Shown piece after piece: positions 41,798-48,946 of a DNA stretch of 48,946 nucleotides (position 1 is the stretch's first letter; the number at the start of each line of letters is the position of its first letter). The position numbers and the translations under genes are program-made. The stretch comes from Planctomycetaceae bacterium. Lineage in GTDB: Bacteria > Planctomycetota > Planctomycetia > Pirellulales > Pirellulaceae. A model generated the notes under the pieces. The model had not been told where the DNA came from and made no database searches. It was given only the letters and a program-made list of their open reading frames with translations. The stretch is taken from positions 1 through 48,946 of the forward strand of contig QIKY01000243.1 in NCBI GenBank assembly GCA_003233175.1. Reading direction: 5' to 3'.

Positions 41798-43252
41798 ATG
41801 ACCATTTTCACATGGTGGCGAGACCGCCGCCGGCGGCGCTGGCTGGACCAAGCTTTCCCCGACGCCTGGCTCGACACCCTCAATGCAAACATCTGGCAAT
41901 ACGAATGCCTGCCGCCGGAAGCCCAGAGGAAAATCCGGAAATGCGTGATGATTATGGTCCGGGAAAAAACGTGGGTCGGCTGCAAGGGCTTGAAACTCAG
42001 CGAAGGTATGAAGGTCACGATTGCCGGCAAGGCGAGCTTGCTCCTGTTGGGCGTCGAAGATTTCTACTTCGGCGCCGTACAAAGCATACTCGTACACCCC
42101 ACCGCTTACGTTCACCAACCGCAAGCCACGATCAACCTGTTTGGAGGTTCCGGAAGCGGCCCGGTCGGCCCGCGAGCGATACTGGGCGAATCGTGGAGCC
42201 GAGGACCGGTGGTGCTCTCGTGGCGGGAAATAGAGGCGGAATCTCGCGGGCAGCGTCTCGGGCGGAACTTGGTTGTGCATGAATTCGCACACCAGCTCGA
42301 CGACATCAACGGCGGCATGGACGGCGACCTACCGATCTTCGAGCACGCTTTGCGCAAGCGTTGGGAGGAGATCAGCGAGATGGAATACACGCGGCACCTG
42401 GGCGCTGTGCAACGCGGCCAGCCCACGCTGCTCGATCCTTACGGCGCTACGAATCGGGCCGAGTTTTTTTCCGTGGCGAGCGAAACGTTCTTTGAACAAC
42501 CGCACCGCTTGCACCATGAACACCCCGAACTCCATGCCGTCTTGCAGGACTTTTATCGAATCGACCTCACACGGTGGATACCAGCGCATGTCGCCCGGCA
42601 GCGGCAGCCAGCGAGTGTTTCTCAAGGCGCGAACGAGCACGCCGCCGGGCAGCGGGGCGAACCGGCTGGTGCGGCGGCGGGCGGCGCGTTGCCTGAATTC
42701 TCCGAATTGCCTGCGTTGCAAAACGCCGACGATTACTTCACCAGGGCCGTTTCGTTTTTTCTAGACGGCCTTGCCGAACAAGCCGTACACGATTTCACCC
42801 GCTCCCTGGAGTTGAACCCCAACGACGGCGAAGCCCACCAGCAACGCGCCTTGGCCTGGCTCGAACTCGGCGAGATTGATCAAGCCCGAGAAGATTGCGA
42901 GCAGGCCCTGACGCTCGATCCTCGCGACCACGACGCCCTGCGCACGCGAGGATCGGTGCTCTTGCTGCAAGGCGAATTCTCCGCCGCCCTGAACGATTTG
43001 AATCGTGTGCTCGATCACGATAACCGCGATGTCAAAGCCTACTACTTTCGCGGCAGGGCGCGGGCCGCCTTGGGGGAACCCGCCAAGGCCATCGCCGATT
43101 TCAACGAAGCCTTGGCCGTCCACCCGCATTGGCCGCAAGCCCTGCTCCAGCGTGGGCTGGCCCACCATGCTCTGGGACACGAAAAACGCGCCCGAACCGA
43201 CCTCGCCAAAGCGCACCACCTAAACCCTGAAATCGACGCCGAAACACTGTAA
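41798..43252 (+). CDS. MtfA-like zinc peptidase fused to TPR repeats
   Basis: 484 residues. Residues 1-260 match MtfA: WLDTLNANIWQYECLPPEAQRKIRK, the zinc motif HEFAHQLD (His161-Glu162-His165) and FFSVASETFFEQP, with its third ligand Glu. MtfA of E. coli is an aminopeptidase that binds the repressor Mlc. A Gly/Ala/Glu linker (265-305) leads to four or five TPR repeats (about 310-480; AVHDFTRSLELNPNDGEAHQQRALAWLELGEIDQA and similar). The fusion adds a protein-binding module not present in E. coli MtfA. Cytoplasmic. The stop codon TAA is followed directly by a GGACCGTTCGAG repeat end. Confidence 0.88.
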   Translation: MTIFTWWRDRRRRRWLDQAFPDAWLDTLNANIWQYECLPPEAQRKIRKCVMIMVREKTWVGCKGLKLSEGMKVTIAGKASLLLLGVEDFYFGAVQSILVHPTAYVHQPQATINLFGGSGSGPVGPRAILGESWSRGPVVLSWREIEAESRGQRLGRNLVVHEFAHQLDDINGGMDGDLPIFEHALRKRWEEISEMEYTRHLGAVQRGQPTLLDPYGATNRAEFFSVASETFFEQPHRLHHEHPELHAVLQDFYRIDLTRWIPAHVARQRQPASVSQGANEHAAGQRGEPAGAAAGGALPEFSELPALQNADDYFTRAVSFFLDGLAEQAVHDFTRSLELNPNDGEAHQQRALAWLELGEIDQAREDCEQALTLDPRDHDALRTRGSVLLLQGEFSAALNDLNRVLDHDNRDVKAYYFRGRARAALGEPAKAIADFNEALAVHPHWPQALLQRGLAHHALGHEKRARTDLAKAHHLNPEIDAETL

Positions 43253-43264
43253 GGACCGTTCGAG
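43253..43264 (+). repeat. Solo end of the MITE-like element
   Basis: GGACCGTTCGAG begins right after the stop codon of the MtfA-TPR gene, exactly as copy A begins after the stop at 87-89. No body follows. Confidence 0.55.
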
Positions 43265-43390
43265 CGATGGGCGTCTTCTTTCGCGGGACGAAAGGCGACC
43301 GAATATTGCGCGGCGGGTTTGTGATGAAACGGCGTTCGCGATCTTCCGTTCACAAATTACCGGCCGGGAATGTATTTCGGAACTGTTGTC

Positions 43391-43423
43391 TACGAAAACA
43401 TGCTCAAGCATTAACTCCAATGG
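43391..43423 (-). repeat. Single GTTGGAGTTC-family hairpin
   Basis: Minus-strand reading CCATTGGAGTTAATGC TTGA GCATG..., just downstream of the SDR gene end at 43431. Confidence 0.7.
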
Positions 43424-43430
43424 CGCGCCG

Positions 43431-45071
43431 CTACCAATTCGCAACTTGGTAGTCTTTGAGGAATTTGCCCCAAAGATGTTCGCCCGTGAGCAGGCCGGAA
43501 AAGATAGGATCACAAATTCTGGCGGCTGCGTCGATTTGGTCGAGCGGCGGATGAAAATCAAGCTCCAAGGTTTTTCTACGAGTGATTTCCGCCGGGTCTT
43601 CGTCGGTGATCCAACCGGTGTCGACGCTATTGATATGAATTCCGTCCGACACGTAATCGCGGGCGGAGGTGCGGGTCATCATATTGAGCGCCGCCTTGGC
43701 CATGTTGGTGTGAGGATGTTTGTCGGTTTTATACGCCCGATAAAACACGCCCTCCATAGCCGATACATTCACGATATGCCTGTCGCGCGAGGGCTGCCGC
43801 AACATCAGCGGCTTGAGCCGCGAATTCAATACGAACGGCGCCACCGCATTCACCAAATGCACCTCCAGCAGTTCGGCCGTCGACACATCGGCCAAACGCA
43901 GCCGCCAACTGTTGACGGAGCGCAAATCGACTTGCTGCGAGTCTTGGTCGTATTGGCCGTCTGGAAACACGTGCTCGCCATGGCGGGCATCGCCCGGCGC
44001 CAAAGGGATTTGCGAAAGCTGCGCCGAATGGTGCAGGCCCGCCAAACTCCCGTTTTCTTGCGACGGTAAGGCCGGAGACAGGTTGGCCGCCGCCAACGAT
44101 TCCGCCGTTCCACTACGCTTCAACGACTCATACGCCGCCAGCAGAGGACGAACTTCAGCCGGCGTGGCATCGGCCGAAACCCGCTCTCCCGCCATCAAGT
44201 GGGCGTAAAATCCTGGAGGACGCCGCACCGTTTGGCAGGCGTTGTTGAGAATAAAGTCGAGCTGCGGCAGTGTTTGTTTGAGGTGTTCGGCCAGCGCCTC
44301 CACGCTGGGCGTATGCCGCAGATCAAGGCCGTAGAGTTGCAGCCGATCTTTCCAGACGTGGCTGTCGTGTTCGCTCATGAAGCGCGTGGCGGCGTCGCGG
44401 GGGAAACGCGTCGTGACGACCACATACGCGCCGGCGCGCAACAATTTGAGCGCCGCGTGAAAGCCGATCTTGACGCGCCCGCCGGTCAATAAAGCATAGC
44501 GACCGGAAAGATCGGCGGTTTGTTGCCGTTTCTCCCAATTAAACGCCGCACAATCGGGGCAGAGCGAATCGTAAAAAAAATGCAGCCGATCAAAATCGCG
44601 TTTGCAGATATAACAGTTTCGCGGCGCCTGCAAACGCGGCCCGGCGGCCTCTTCGGGTTGTTCGCTGGCCGGCGGCAAGGCGGGCGTGAACGGAACCGGG
44701 GCGTTCGACTTTTTCAACTGCCGCACGCTGGTTTGCGAGCGGATGCCGGTTTCCGCCAACAGCGTTTTATCACGCTCTTCCCGCTTTTTGATCGCGGCGC
44801 GGCGTTGCTTGCGATGGGCGCGTTTCAGTTGTTGGCGGGCGTCGCGGTCGGGAATCGCGATTCGGCCCACCGCCGCCAATAGCCGTTTTTTTTCCGCCGG
44901 AGGAAGCAACGCCAGCCAGGCGCGGTGGTCTACAACTTGTTCGAGCACGGCAATGGCCGCTGAAAAATCGTCCGCCGTGGGCGGTATGTGCGGTTGTCTA
45001 TTCAAGGAATGATTCCAACGACTAAAAAGTGAAGCTGGCGGAACGGGCGCCGCTTTACTGGGGTGCGACAA
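43431..45071 (-). CDS. SDR oxidoreductase with N-terminal zinc ribbon
   Basis: 546 residues. Residues 40-150 are helical and basic; a four-Cys zinc ribbon follows (Cys153-x2-Cys156 and Cys171-x2-Cys174; CYICKRDFDRLHFFYDSLCPDC). The SDR domain opens LSGRYALLTGGRVKIGFHAALKLL (TGGRxxIG) with DLRHTPS, LDFILNNACQT and NVSAMEG. At the YxxxK site the sequence is HTNMAKAAL, so the catalytic Tyr position holds Thr, although the Lys is kept. Activity as a standard dehydrogenase is therefore doubtful, yet the fold seems complete. The TTG at 45071 is a weak start and overlaps a repeat fragment; the true start may be lower. Confidence 0.82.
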   Translation of the reverse strand: MSHPSKAAPVPPASLFSRWNHSLNRQPHIPPTADDFSAAIAVLEQVVDHRAWLALLPPAEKKRLLAAVGRIAIPDRDARQQLKRAHRKQRRAAIKKREERDKTLLAETGIRSQTSVRQLKKSNAPVPFTPALPPASEQPEEAAGPRLQAPRNCYICKRDFDRLHFFYDSLCPDCAAFNWEKRQQTADLSGRYALLTGGRVKIGFHAALKLLRAGAYVVVTTRFPRDAATRFMSEHDSHVWKDRLQLYGLDLRHTPSVEALAEHLKQTLPQLDFILNNACQTVRRPPGFYAHLMAGERVSADATPAEVRPLLAAYESLKRSGTAESLAAANLSPALPSQENGSLAGLHHSAQLSQIPLAPGDARHGEHVFPDGQYDQDSQQVDLRSVNSWRLRLADVSTAELLEVHLVNAVAPFVLNSRLKPLMLRQPSRDRHIVNVSAMEGVFYRAYKTDKHPHTNMAKAALNMMTRTSARDYVSDGIHINSVDTGWITDEDPAEITRRKTLELDFHPPLDQIDAAARICDPIFSGLLTGEHLWGKFLKDYQVANW

Positions 45072-45089
45072 ATAACTATGGACAAATGA
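45068..45089. repeat. Fragment of the MITE-like element arm
   Basis: ACAAATAACTATGGACAAATGA matches the right arm of copy A (230-248) with one mismatch. It overlaps the presumed TTG start of the SDR gene. Confidence 0.65.
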
Positions 45090-45102
45090 GGTTCATGCCT
45101 TC

Positions 45103-45192
45103 CTTATCCGTGTTTATCAGTGACATCCGTGGTCTCTCCCGCCTGACCGGGAGGCGGTTCACCTATTTTTAACCACGGATAACACGGATAAG
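45103..45192. repeat. Inverted repeat with CTTATCCGTG arms
   Basis: Left arm 45103-45133 and right arm 45171-45192 pair except for a 9-bp insertion in the left arm. A smaller CCGCCT/AGGCGG hairpin sits between. It lies between the kinase gene end and the SDR gene start. Confidence 0.75.
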
Positions 45193-45226
45193 CACGAATG
45201 CCGGTTGCGTTCGCTCTATTTCAGGC

Positions 45227-46336
45227 TCAGCGGACGACGCGTCCTGAACGGGAGCCGGCGGCCAGAGCGTCGATTTCCGCTCGGCTGGAAAAATTAAAAT
45301 CGCCCGAGATCGAATGCGCCAGGCAGGAAGCGGCCACGGCGAAATCGAGTGCGTCGGCGGGCGTGGGGTAGTCGTCGCAGGTCAGGCCGAAAATCAGCCC
45401 GGCGGCGAAGGCGTCGCCGCCGCCCACGCGGTCGACAATGTTGCGAATTTCGTAGGGCTCGTAAACGCCGTTTTGTCGCGGCGAGAAATGAGCCGCGTCT
45501 TGCTCTGCTTCAAACAGCATGGCGCCCCAGTTGTTGTGCGAAGCCGAAACGCTCTCCCGCAACGTCGTGGCCACCAGCTTGATATTCGGAAACTGCTGCA
45601 CCACTTGCCGGGCGACGTCGGGGTAACGCGAAGTATTGAGTTGGCCGGAATGGATATCGGCGCCGGCGGCGCGAATGTCGAGAACATCGCCGCAGTCTTC
45701 TTCGTTGGCGATCAGCACGTCCACATACGGCAGCACCTCGCGCATGGTGCGCTGCGCTAATTCGCGAGTGGACATCTTCGTTTGGGTGGATGTTTTCGCC
45801 GCCCAACGCCAAAGTTTGCCGCGAAAGTTAAGATCGCACGAAACGGTCAACCCCGCTGCTTGCGCCTGCCGCACGGATTCGATGGTTGCTTCGGCCGCCA
45901 TTTCCGAGAGCGCCGGCGTGATGCCGGTCACATGAAACCAACTGGCGTCGGCGAAGATTTTCTTCCAATCGAAGGCGGCGGCGGGCGCCAGGCTGATCGA
46001 CGAATATTCGCGGTCATAAACCACGCGGCTAGGCCGCTGGTTGGCGCCGGTTTCCACGAAATACAATCCGAGGCGGCCTTGATCGGACGACAAAACATGC
46101 TGCGTCTCGACGCCGAATCCTCGCAAGGTCGCGATACACGCTTCGGCCAAGGGATTTTTCGGCAAGGCCGAAACAAACGCCGCTTCCGCCCCCAAAAGCG
46201 ACAACGACACCGCCACATTCGCCTCCGCGCCGGCAAAGGTGACGTCCAACGAGCCGGGCAGACTTTGCGCCAGCCGCAGGAACCCCGACGGCGCCAAACG
46301 CGCCATGATCTCGCCAAAAGTGACAATGCGGCTCAT
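45227..46336 (-). CDS. PfkB family carbohydrate kinase (2-keto-3-deoxygluconate kinase-like)
   Basis: 369 residues. Opens VTFGEIMARLAPSG and has GSLDVTFAGAEANVAVSLSLLG, the first PfkB signature region; VLIANEEDC; and the second signature DRVGGGDAFAAGLIF with the catalytic Asp. The opening and the FAGAEANVA form are closest to KDG kinases, which phosphorylate 2-keto-3-deoxygluconate; other sugar kinases cannot be excluded. It would act after a sugar-acid dehydratase such as the enolase-family enzyme at 17.2 kb. Slightly longer than the usual 310-340 residues owing to an insert near residue 185 (KTSTQTKMSTREL). Confidence 0.87.
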   Translation of the reverse strand: MSRIVTFGEIMARLAPSGFLRLAQSLPGSLDVTFAGAEANVAVSLSLLGAEAAFVSALPKNPLAEACIATLRGFGVETQHVLSSDQGRLGLYFVETGANQRPSRVVYDREYSSISLAPAAAFDWKKIFADASWFHVTGITPALSEMAAEATIESVRQAQAAGLTVSCDLNFRGKLWRWAAKTSTQTKMSTRELAQRTMREVLPYVDVLIANEEDCGDVLDIRAAGADIHSGQLNTSRYPDVARQVVQQFPNIKLVATTLRESVSASHNNWGAMLFEAEQDAAHFSPRQNGVYEPYEIRNIVDRVGGGDAFAAGLIFGLTCDDYPTPADALDFAVAASCLAHSISGDFNFSSRAEIDALAAGSRSGRVVR

Positions 46337-46646
46337 CGTGTTCTCGATCAGGAAGGGAGTGTGGTGCTCGCCGGGCGTGAAACTGAGAAAGTGTGGAAAA
46401 ATTAAATTCCGATGGGACGCCTGAGAAGCCCGGCTTTTTCAAAACGCCGGGCTTCTGAACCAGGCTCTCGTTTTTTCGGCGACTCCCTCATTTTGCAGAA
46501 TTCCCCCAAGCTGACAACCGAAACGCGGTCAGATTCAAATTCCCGATGCTAGCAGGCTGAATTCACATTGACTCCGCCAAGGGAGTTCCGCTACCCTCCG
46601 CCGCGATTGTTGTCTTATCTCGACGCACCTCTTACGGCAAAGTAGC
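46337..46646. other. Divergent intergenic region
   Basis: 310 bp between the kinase and lipoprotein genes, which run apart. It contains palindrome copy 5 at 46425-46455 and should hold both promoters; none can be read with confidence. Confidence 0.4.
46425..46455. repeat. GAAGCCCGGC palindrome, copy 5
   Basis: It sits between two divergent gene starts, where no terminator is needed, and carries the extended CTTCTGAACC end. This argues that the family is not only a terminator. Confidence 0.82.
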
Positions 46647-47555
46647 ATGGCGAGGTTCGCCCACGGCAGATCGGCTTGCGCTCTCGCGGTTTGGGCGTGC
46701 GCTGGAGTTGCGCTGCTCGGTTGCTCGTCGTTTTCCAAACCCGAAGGTTCTGCTCCTGAACTTCCAGCCGCCCGCCTGCCGGCGGATGCCGTCGTGCTGG
46801 AAGTCACTACGGTTACAGCGCCGGCCGATATCGAACAGTTCGAATATCTGATCTGGAAGCATGTGGACGAACAACATCTGGCGTTGGAGGTGCGAGGGCG
46901 TTTGAGCGAGAACGGCCTTCGCTGCGGGCTGCTTGGTCCGCAAACGCCCACGGAAATAAACCGTTTGTTCCAAGAAGCGTCGAGAGAAATACAGGGCGAT
47001 GTCGGGGCGACGCCCGCCGCCAACCCCGAAACGCCAACTGCGGCGTCGGCCGACGGACCCAGCCGCAAGCGTTTGCAAAATCGGGCTGGCCGCCGAGGAA
47101 TTATCTTGCTCGGCGGGCGTAGCGGAGATCTGTCGGTGCTGGTGAACGAGCAAGGGCGCATCGGCGGACGCACCTTCAAGGAAGCTCACTGTGTTTTTTC
47201 GGTGCGGTCGTTTCCGCAAGGCAACGGACGCGTGCGCGTGGAGGTCACTCCGGAAATCGAATACGGAAAACCGCAAAATCAGTACGTCGGCCGTAATGGC
47301 AGAATCGAATTTCAAATCGGCCGTCGTCGGCAAATCTACGACGACCTAACCTGCATCGCGACACTCGCGCCGGGGCAAATGCTGTTGTTTTCCACAACGC
47401 CGCAGCCGAAGGGGCTGGGCCAGAACATGTTCACGCGTGAAACATCGTCGGGGCCGCGAAAACGTTTTTGCATCATTCGGCTGGTGCAAACGCAATACGA
47501 CGATCTTTTCGCCAAAGAGAGAATCACGTCCCCAATCGCGACGTCAATGGAGTGA
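46647..47555 (+). CDS. Putative lipoprotein of unknown function
   Basis: 302 residues. Lipoprotein signal: basic start, hydrophobic core and lipobox VALLGC with Cys26. After a Ser/Pro linker the mature part is beta-rich (AVVLEVTTVTAPADIEQFEYLIWKH; GRTFKEAHCVFSVRSFPQGNGRVRVEVTPEIEYG; LAPGQMLLFSTTP). I recognise the type from planctomycetes but no named domain. A Pro/Ala-rich insert lies at about 112-135. Membrane-anchored, probably facing the periplasm. Confidence 0.75.
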   Translation: MARFAHGRSACALAVWACAGVALLGCSSFSKPEGSAPELPAARLPADAVVLEVTTVTAPADIEQFEYLIWKHVDEQHLALEVRGRLSENGLRCGLLGPQTPTEINRLFQEASREIQGDVGATPAANPETPTAASADGPSRKRLQNRAGRRGIILLGGRSGDLSVLVNEQGRIGGRTFKEAHCVFSVRSFPQGNGRVRVEVTPEIEYGKPQNQYVGRNGRIEFQIGRRRQIYDDLTCIATLAPGQMLLFSTTPQPKGLGQNMFTRETSSGPRKRFCIIRLVQTQYDDLFAKERITSPIATSME

Positions 47556-47590
47556 TTTTAGGTGTTGTGTGGAATTCAGTGTCGCAATAA

Positions 47591-47621
47591 GAAGCCCGGC
47601 TTTTTGAATAATCCGGGCTTC
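47591..47621. repeat. GAAGCCCGGC palindrome, copy 6
   Basis: It lies 35 bp after the lipoprotein stop. Two mismatches near the loop. The extended end CTTCTGAACCGGGA is clear. Confidence 0.82.
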
Positions 47622-47824
47622 TGAACCGGGATATGGTTTTTCCATGCTTACTCAATGGCCAGGGCACCAAAAAAAATCACGACCGGGCCGCGTTTGACGA
47701 TTTGACGAACAAGCGGTTTAATGACGTTGCTGCCCGGCAAGCGGCACAAAATAACTACACATACACCGCCAGCGCCTGTGTGGCGCCGGCGAACCAAGAA
47801 CGCCAACACATAAAGGTTACTGAA

Positions 47825-48841
47825 ATGGCCCTAATTCCGTTACGTCTGCTTCTCGATCACGCCGCCGAAAACGATTACGGCGTCGCGGCGTTCAATGTTA
47901 ATAACATGGAGCAGATCCAGTCGATTATGGAGGCGGCGGAGGAAACCGATTCTCCCGTCATTATTCAAGCTTCGCGCGGCGCCCGAAAGTATTCACAAGA
48001 CGCCTATTTGCGGCACCTCATTTTGGCGGCCGCCGAATTGTATCCTCATATTCCGATCGTCATGCACCAAGACCACGGCAACAGCGTGGAAACGTGCGCC
48101 AGTGCGATCGAGAATAATTTCACCTCCGTCATGATGGACGGCTCCCTGGAAGCCGATGGCAAAACGCCCGCCTCGTACGAATACAATGTCGACGTGACGA
48201 AGAAAGTCGTCGACTTGGCTCATGCCAAGGGCGTTTCGGTGGAGGGCGAACTGGGTTGCCTGGGCTCACTCGAAACGGGCGAAGGCGAACAGGAAGACGG
48301 CCACGGCGCGCAGGGCAAACTTTCCCGCGAACAACTCCTGACCGACCCCGAAGAAGCCGAGCGGTTTGTCGCCGCGACGAACGTCGATGCGCTGGCGGTC
48401 GCGATTGGCACCAGCCACGGCGCCTACAAATTCACTCGTGAGCCCGACGGCGAAGTGCTCGCCATGGACCGCATCAAGGATATTCACGCCCGGCTGCCAA
48501 ATTGCCACTTGGTCATGCACGGCAGTTCCTCGGTGCCGCAGGAATTGCAAGATATTATCAACCAGTACGGCGGCGCGATCCGGCAAACGTGGGGCGTGCC
48601 GGTGAAAGAGATTCAACTCGGCATCAAATACGGCGTACGAAAAATCAACGTCGACACCGACAACCGCCTGGCCATCACCGGCGCCATTCGCAAGGTGCTC
48701 ACGCTGCATCCCGAGAAGTTTGATCCTCGCGATTACCTCAAACCGGCCCGGGAAGCCATGAAACAAGTTTGCATCGCCCGAATGACCTCCTTCGGCCAAG
48801 TGGGGCATGCCTCCAAAGTGCGCGCCTTGGCGCCTGCTTAG
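47825..48841 (+). CDS. fba: Fructose-bisphosphate aldolase, class II
   Basis: 338 residues from the ATG at 47825, which gives the family start [30 protein letters not shown] and has AAAGG upstream; the in-frame stretch before it is polar and unlike the family. Zinc and catalytic motifs: MHQDHGNS (Asp83, His84), [25 protein letters not shown] and [10 protein letters not shown]. The sequence order fits the longer, Calvin-cycle-type class II subgroup. It interconverts fructose 1,6-bisphosphate with DHAP and glyceraldehyde 3-phosphate. Cytoplasmic. A promoter and leader lie in the 269-bp gap after the lipoprotein gene. Confidence 0.95.
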   Translation: MALIPLRLLLDHAAENDYGVAAFNVNNMEQIQSIMEAAEETDSPVIIQASRGARKYSQDAYLRHLILAAAELYPHIPIVMHQDHGNSVETCASAIENNFTSVMMDGSLEADGKTPASYEYNVDVTKKVVDLAHAKGVSVEGELGCLGSLETGEGEQEDGHGAQGKLSREQLLTDPEEAERFVAATNVDALAVAIGTSHGAYKFTREPDGEVLAMDRIKDIHARLPNCHLVMHGSSSVPQELQDIINQYGGAIRQTWGVPVKEIQLGIKYGVRKINVDTDNRLAITGAIRKVLTLHPEKFDPRDYLKPAREAMKQVCIARMTSFGQVGHASKVRALAPA

Positions 48842-48874
48842 CTGGACAGCGCCATGTTTGGTGGTTTGAGTTTA

Positions 48875-48946
48875 TCATATCGGGTTTTTTGGCGGGATGG
48901 ATTTTATTTTCTCGGGGTCAATGCCCAGTTCGGCGAATCGTTTTCG
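48875..48946 (-). CDS. C-terminal end of an unidentified gene (partial, minus strand)
   Basis: The frame runs in from the right edge and gives 23 residues, RKRFAELGIDPEKIKSIPPK and three more, ending at TGA (48875-48877). The charged helix and Pro-Lys-rich tail look like a natural protein end. It converges on fba, 33 bp apart. The family cannot be assigned. Confidence 0.45.
   Translation of the reverse strand, partial: RKRFAELGIDPEKIKSIPPKNPI

Noticed and set aside
47633-47824. N-terminal extension of fructose-bisphosphate aldolase
   Set aside because: The extra 64 residues are unlike the family, and the ATG at 47825 has a ribosome-binding site and the conserved MALIPLR start.

Overview
The window looks like a chromosomal segment from a planctomycete, most likely a Pirellulales-type organism, with moderately GC-rich DNA. 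The evidence is a PVC-type dehydrogenase/HEAT/cytochrome c fusion, a DUF1080 secreted protein, a Gfo/Idh oxidoreductase, a Tat-like sugar isomerase/epimerase, an M81 (MlrC) protein, several planctomycete-style conserved proteins of unknown function, and long intergenic regions full of palindromic repeats. These assignments come from reading motifs; no database search was run.

Layout. 1-0.8 kb: the end of an unknown gene, a MITE-like palindrome and a nested inverted repeat. 0.8-8.1 kb: secreted carbohydrate-active and accessory genes (TIM-barrel glycosidase-like, NTF2-like, DUF1080, CDGSH iron-sulfur protein, an acidic unknown protein, sugar isomerase, polysaccharide deacetylase). 8.2-13.2 kb, minus strand: a hybrid histidine kinase, then the rny-ymdB pair; rny is broken by a net 16-nt deletion. 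13.2-13.9 kb: a gene-free, hairpin-rich stretch. 13.9-18.4 kb, plus strand: tilS, an M81 family protein and an enolase-superfamily dehydratase. 18.7-21.3 kb, minus strand: a SprA-like protein and a tight three-gene operon (DUF4405 membrane protein, GGQ release-factor-like protein, methyltransferase). 21.7-22.6 kb: a pair of overlapping small membrane-protein genes. 22.7-29.2 kb, minus strand: a LolCDE/MacB-like ABC exporter (permease and ATPase), a universal stress protein, fabF and acpP. 29.57-29.64 kb: tRNA-Gln(CUG). 30.1-38.5 kb, plus strand: a membrane hybrid kinase, the PVC cytochrome, an oxidoreductase and fabH. 38.5-40.6 kb, minus strand: an intact trypsin-like PDZ protease followed by a PDZ-interrupted pseudoprotease. 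40.9-43.3 kb: an SDR epimerase and an MtfA-TPR fusion. 43.4-46.3 kb, minus strand: a zinc-ribbon SDR and a PfkB sugar kinase. 46.6-48.8 kb, plus strand: a lipoprotein and class II fructose-bisphosphate aldolase. The window closes inside the end of a minus-strand gene.

Functionally it mixes housekeeping genes (fatty-acid synthesis fabF/acpP/fabH, RNA processing rny/ymdB/tilS, glycolysis/gluconeogenesis fba) with secreted or sugar-directed catabolism (glycosidase, deacetylase, DUF1080, enolase-family dehydratase, KDG-kinase-like PfkB, Gfo/Idh, PVC cytochrome). No rRNA, CRISPR, phage or integrase genes were seen.

The most unusual material is between genes. Repeat families seen: (i) six GAAGCCCGGC palindromes; (ii) two MITE-like elements plus stray ends; (iii) a GTTGGAGTTC hairpin family; (iv) long inverted repeats nested one inside another at four loci; and (v) a 36-bp tandem array overlapping the fabF stop codon. 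The main gene-level anomalies are the rny frameshift and the pseudoprotease.
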